64,000 nucleotides of DNA from AP-15 sp963846635 (lineage in GTDB: Bacteria > Pseudomonadota > Alphaproteobacteria > ATCC43930 > CGMCC-115725), in contig CAWJXM010000015.1 in the NCBI GenBank assembly GCA_963846635.1, positions 1 to 64,000 of the forward strand, in the 5' to 3' direction. Below are positions 63,199 through 64,000 of the stretch, one piece after another. Within the stretch, counting starts at the first letter, position 1. Every line of letters starts with the position of its first letter. The position numbers and the translations under genes are program-made. Below the pieces are notes generated by a model. The model worked only from the letters and a program-made list of their open reading frames with translations. It made no database searches and was not told where the DNA came from.

Positions 63199-64000
63199 AG
63201 CCTGTTTGAGTGATTTTAAATGGTCATCTGATGAATTGGCATCGGATTGATCAAGGCCTCGACGCCGGAGAGGATGGCGACGAGGGCGAGGCGCCCAGCG
63301 GAGACATCGAGGCGTCCGGCGCGGTCGCGGGCGAGGCCGTTCCAAGGCGCCAGCCAGCCAAAGCTGCGTTCCACCACCCAGCGCCGCGCGACGACGACAA
63401 AGCCTTTGGCCGCCGGATCGCGCTCGACGATGCGATGGCGCATGCCGTGCCGGTTCGACCACGTCCGGCAGCGCTCGGCGGTGAAGGCGCCGTCATAGAC
63501 CGCTTCCCGCAAGCTGGGCCACATCGCCTTGCCGTGGCCTAGCGCCGGAAGGGCGTCGCGGTTCCCCGCCTTCGCGAGGACAGGCTCTGCACCGAGGCCG
63601 GGACCACGGCGACCGCGCACCAGTGCCCGGCGGCGTCCACCAGGGCCACGCGCTTGCGACCCCACACCCCCTTGCCGGCATCCTATCCGCGCGGTCCGCG
63701 CACGCTGATGCACTTGACCGCCGGCGTATCGATGATGCACAGGCGCGGCGCCGCGCGCCGGCCCACCGACCGACGGCGCAGGCGGGCGATCCCCTGCATC
63801 AAGGCATCGAAACCGCCAGCCTCCAGCCAGCGTCGGAACCAGCCATAGACGGTGCGCCACGGCGGGAAACCGCCGGGCCGCGCCCGCCACGGGCCGCCCA
63901 CGCGCAAGTGCCAGGCCAGCGCTGCGACAATCCGGTGCAGCGGGGTGCGCCGCGGCGAGCGCGGCGGGTCCGCCCGCTCCAGCCAGCGCGCCACCGCGCC
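63199..64000 (-). mobile_element. IS5-type element, partial, running off the right edge
   Basis: The terminal repeat GAGCCTGTTTGAGTGATTTT at 63199 is the typical end of an IS5-group element. The interior up to the window edge encodes transposase fragments on the minus strand. The other end lies outside the window. Confidence 0.75.
63216..63994 (-). pseudogene. IS5-type transposase, broken and partial
   Basis: The first piece (LHRIVAALAWHLRVGGPWR, then TVYGWFRRWLEAGGFDALMQ and APRLCIIDTPAVKCISVRGP with the first Asp) ends at an in-frame TAG near 63680, followed by DAGKGVWGRKRVALVDAAGH. A later frameshift near 63560 leads to KAMWPSLREAVYDGAFTAER and RWVVERSFGWLAPWNGLARD, where the Glu lies. 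Two or more lesions make it non-functional. Confidence 0.8.

Noticed and set aside
1..64000. Prophage or integrative conjugative element
   Set aside because: No structural, replication or conjugation genes were seen; the recombinase fragments are isolated and truncated.

Overview
This window looks like an insertion-sequence-rich chromosomal segment of a high-GC alphaproteobacterium, most likely of the Hyphomicrobiales (Bradyrhizobium/Xanthobacteraceae-like). That placement is inferred from the protein families (DUF5681, DUF6880, DUF3300, double cold-shock domain, PHB depolymerase, gentisate-dioxygenase-like cupin), from palindromic CCCGCGAAAGCGGG repeats, and from the IS types. No rRNA, tRNA, CRISPR array or phage structural module was seen.

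Layout. 0-5.3 kb holds host metabolic genes: a CDGSH protein, a DUF6880 protein, a RibD-C remnant, a VOC protein, an LLM flavin oxidoreductase and a gentisate-dioxygenase-like cupin. 5.4-9.3 kb holds an IS remnant and a two-gene, comparatively AT-rich restriction-modification operon: a nuclease/N6-methylase followed by a separate target-recognition protein. 9.4-10.9 kb has two copies of an unusual alpha/beta-hydrolase around a DUF5681 gene. 11-15.2 kb is an IS cluster (IS110 remnant, IS4-type copy 1 interrupted by an IS481-like element, and an inverted end of that element). 15.7-27.1 kb returns to host genes (DUF3300, peptidoglycan-binding, GNAT, BrnT-type toxin/antitoxin, GMC oxidoreductase, resolvase/HNH, SDR, isoaspartyl peptidase, cold-shock protein), with an IS5 element and a 214-bp MITE. 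27.1-39.4 kb is a nest of IS elements: an IS630 element split by IS4 and IS110; a second IS630; and an IS3 element carrying IS1182 and IS110. One truncated PHB depolymerase lies inside this stretch. 39.7-42.4 kb holds a tight signalling operon: histidine kinase, two-domain KaiC-like ATPase, response regulator. 43-52.4 kb has a second IS5 copy, a DUF1800-DUF1501-NHL operon, IS4 copy 3 and an intact IS110. 52.7-63.1 kb is a catabolic/transport set (hydrolase, three MFS transporters, phytanoyl-CoA-dioxygenase-like protein, FAD monooxygenase), partly frameshifted, with an IS982. A partial IS5-type element runs off the right edge.

The most unusual signals are these. (1) A 20-bp motif, CCTTYGACAAGCTCAGGAGG, lies inside transposase genes of two IS families at four distinct sites (eight copies) and each time shifts the frame. 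(2) The IS4-type element is inserted in small GC-rich palindromes, with all six flanks sharing one pattern. (3) A MITE has 19-bp terminal repeats and a 6-bp target duplication. (4) A KaiC-like protein that keeps the Ser-Thr autophosphorylation pair is sandwiched between a kinase and a response regulator, with no KaiA or KaiB. (5) Many genes are broken by single-nucleotide indels, meaning either genome decay or consensus sequencing error.
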